Shown here in pieces: positions 30,057 to 31,168 of a stretch of 31,168 nt of DNA. The translations under genes were made by a program, and so were the position numbers. The notes beneath the pieces were generated by a model. The model did no database searches and had not been told where the DNA came from. It was given only the letters and a program-made list of their open reading frames with translations. How positions within the stretch are numbered: the first letter of the stretch is position 1; the number at the start of each line of letters is the position of its first letter. Source of the DNA: Dokdonella_A sp038237055 (lineage in GTDB: Bacteria; Pseudomonadota; Gammaproteobacteria; Xanthomonadales; Rhodanobacteraceae); assembly GCA_038237055.1 (NCBI GenBank), contig JBBRZD010000003.1:1-31168 (forward strand), in the 5' to 3' direction.

Positions 30057-31168
30057 GCTTCGGTTCCGCTGGTCTGCACGCCAGTCCGCCGCTGATTGTC
30101 GCGCCAAGCAACGCCGTGCAATTGGACTGCGTCGATTGCCTGCCCGAGGCCTGGGCTTTGGGTGTGGAATTGTCGACAACGATGTCCTGATGGTACAGGA
30201 CGCTGTTGTCCTGGTTGATGCCCGTCAGCCGATACTTTCCAGGACGCAGATACAAAGACGCGTGAGTGATTGCATGCCCCTTGGTCAGGCGATCCTCCAA
30301 CTCTTCGGCGCCGTGCGTAGGATCCAGCACGAGTCGATCTGCCGGAATCGCGTCGTCGCCCTCTTTCTCGTAGCGTGCTTCGATCAGGCAAGGATATTCG
30401 TTCTTGCACTGGGAGCCGCTGACGAAATAGGGGACACGCAGACCACCCAGCGCAAGCCAGGTCGGTCGGCCATCGCGCACATCGTCTGGCGGAAAAAAGA
30501 CGCTGACATCGTAGGCTTTGGGTTTGAGTGTCCAGGGCGTTCCATCCTTGCCCTCGAAAATGATCGGCGTGGCTGGATGCAACGAATCGATCACTGCACG
30601 GTAGTACGGATGATTCTCGGTGCCAGGCGGATGCTCGATCAGCATGGTCTGCTCGACCGTCAGCGGATCGATGCCGCTTAACTTGCGAAAATGCTGCGCC
30701 ATGCTGCTGCCGCCGAGATAGCGGCCATTTTCCTGGATGTGCGCATAGCCGGCGCTCACCACGACCCGTGCGGTCGGATCGTGCGCGAACACCCGTTCGT
30801 AGAGATTTTTTGCCTGGGTGTTTTCGCGGATGTCGCCATTGCCGGGCGGCTCGCTTTCGTAGGCGACAATCTTGAAACCGAGCCTGATCGCCGTGCGCGT
30901 CATTTCCGCGCAGATCGGTTCCATCGTGTAGAAACCGCTAATGGGTATTGGATAGCCACGCTTCTGCAGGTCGGGGTCGCTTTCATACAACGTTTCGGCG
31001 GCAAAATAGTTGTAGCCCTCGGCGCGCAGCTTCGACAGCAGTTCGACAGTCAGCGTTCGCGTGAGCGGTACGTTATGCGCTTCGTTGAAGAAGATCGCTT
31101 TGCGCCCCTTAGCCAGTTTCGCAATGGCATCGAGAGCGGGCATTGCCGTGTAACCGCCGGTCAACGGC
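30049..31168 (-). CDS. EreA/ChaN-like hypothetical protein, 5' truncated
   Basis: The frame is open at the window edge, so the N-terminus is missing; 372 residues are visible. The first part resembles the haem-uptake/Tiki and erythromycin-esterase group: AIFFNEAHNVPLTRTLTVEL with a Glu-X-His pair, then YFAAETL, IVAYESEPPG and VVSAGYAHIQENGRYLGG with a second histidine. The C-terminal third (about residues 230-330) is beta-rich (YRLTGINQDNSVLYHQDIVV), with cysteines suggesting an extracytoplasmic protein, but no signal peptide can be checked. Its end overlaps ridA by eight bases, so it may lead the operon here. The fold assignment is tentative and no substrate is proposed. Confidence 0.6.
   Translation of the reverse strand, partial: PLTGGYTAMPALDAIAKLAKGRKAIFFNEAHNVPLTRTLTVELLSKLRAEGYNYFAAETLYESDPDLQKRGYPIPISGFYTMEPICAEMTRTAIRLGFKIVAYESEPPGNGDIRENTQAKNLYERVFAHDPTARVVVSAGYAHIQENGRYLGGSSMAQHFRKLSGIDPLTVEQTMLIEHPPGTENHPYYRAVIDSLHPATPIIFEGKDGTPWTLKPKAYDVSVFFPPDDVRDGRPTWLALGGLRVPYFVSGSQCKNEYPCLIEARYEKEGDDAIPADRLVLDPTHGAEELEDRLTKGHAITHASLYLRPGKYRLTGINQDNSVLYHQDIVVDNSTPKAQASGRQSTQSNCTALLGATISGGLACRPAEPKHD

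Overview
The window reads as chromosomal DNA of a high-GC gammaproteobacterium of the Lysobacterales (Xanthomonadales), most likely a Rhodanobacteraceae-type organism. The reasons are the Xanthomonas-like kynurenine pathway proteins, a full System I cytochrome c maturation set, the short palindromic repeats, and secreted proteins ending in an IFxxGF(E/D) tail, which I associate with that group. This assignment is an inference; no rRNA or marker gene is present. Every gene from about 1.2 kb to the right edge lies on the minus strand. The only plus-strand gene is a 5'-truncated secreted protein at the left edge, closed by a clear terminator.

Region 1 (1.2-10.3 kb) is the cytochrome c maturation operon, transcribed leftward as ccmA-ccmB-ccmC, then a foreign gene, then ccmD-ccmE-ccmF-ccmG-ccmH-ccmI. 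Most ccm junctions are 1-4 base stop/start overlaps. The operon is split between ccmC and ccmD by a 549-residue secreted protein that has its own ribosome binding site and a 14-bp hairpin behind it. Short palindromic repeats have grown into the 3' end of ccmF and the signal peptide of ccmH.

Region 2 (10.4-13.6 kb) holds two paralogous secreted delta-60-repeat proteins made by tandem duplication. The block between them keeps what looks like a remnant of the 5' end of ccmA. Region 3 (13.7-16.6 kb) is a membrane-anchored serine/threonine kinase with a long TPR tail.

Region 4 (16.8-31.2 kb) is a tryptophan/kynurenine degradation cluster. It contains kynurenine 3-monooxygenase, kynureninase, 3-hydroxyanthranilate 3,4-dioxygenase, aminocarboxymuconate semialdehyde decarboxylase and a RidA-family protein likely to be 2-aminomuconate deaminase. 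With these are a DUF3293 gene, a small exported protein, a FUSC-family membrane protein and a partial EreA/ChaN-like gene. The set converts kynurenine to 3-hydroxyanthranilate and on towards 2-aminomuconate, which indicates degradation rather than only quinolinate/NAD synthesis. Tryptophan dioxygenase, formamidase and aminomuconate-semialdehyde dehydrogenase are not in the window. A 1491-residue secreted zinc metalloprotease with P-domain and five 84-residue repeats sits in the middle of this cluster, and kmo carries an in-frame palindromic insertion.

The recurring theme is a family of exported proteins of unlike architecture (P-domain, delta-60 propeller, metalloprotease) that share a short C-terminal tail. 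They sit inside or beside conserved metabolic operons, and each is followed by a GC-rich hairpin. The tail looks like an undescribed sorting or secretion signature, and it is the best candidate here for new biology.
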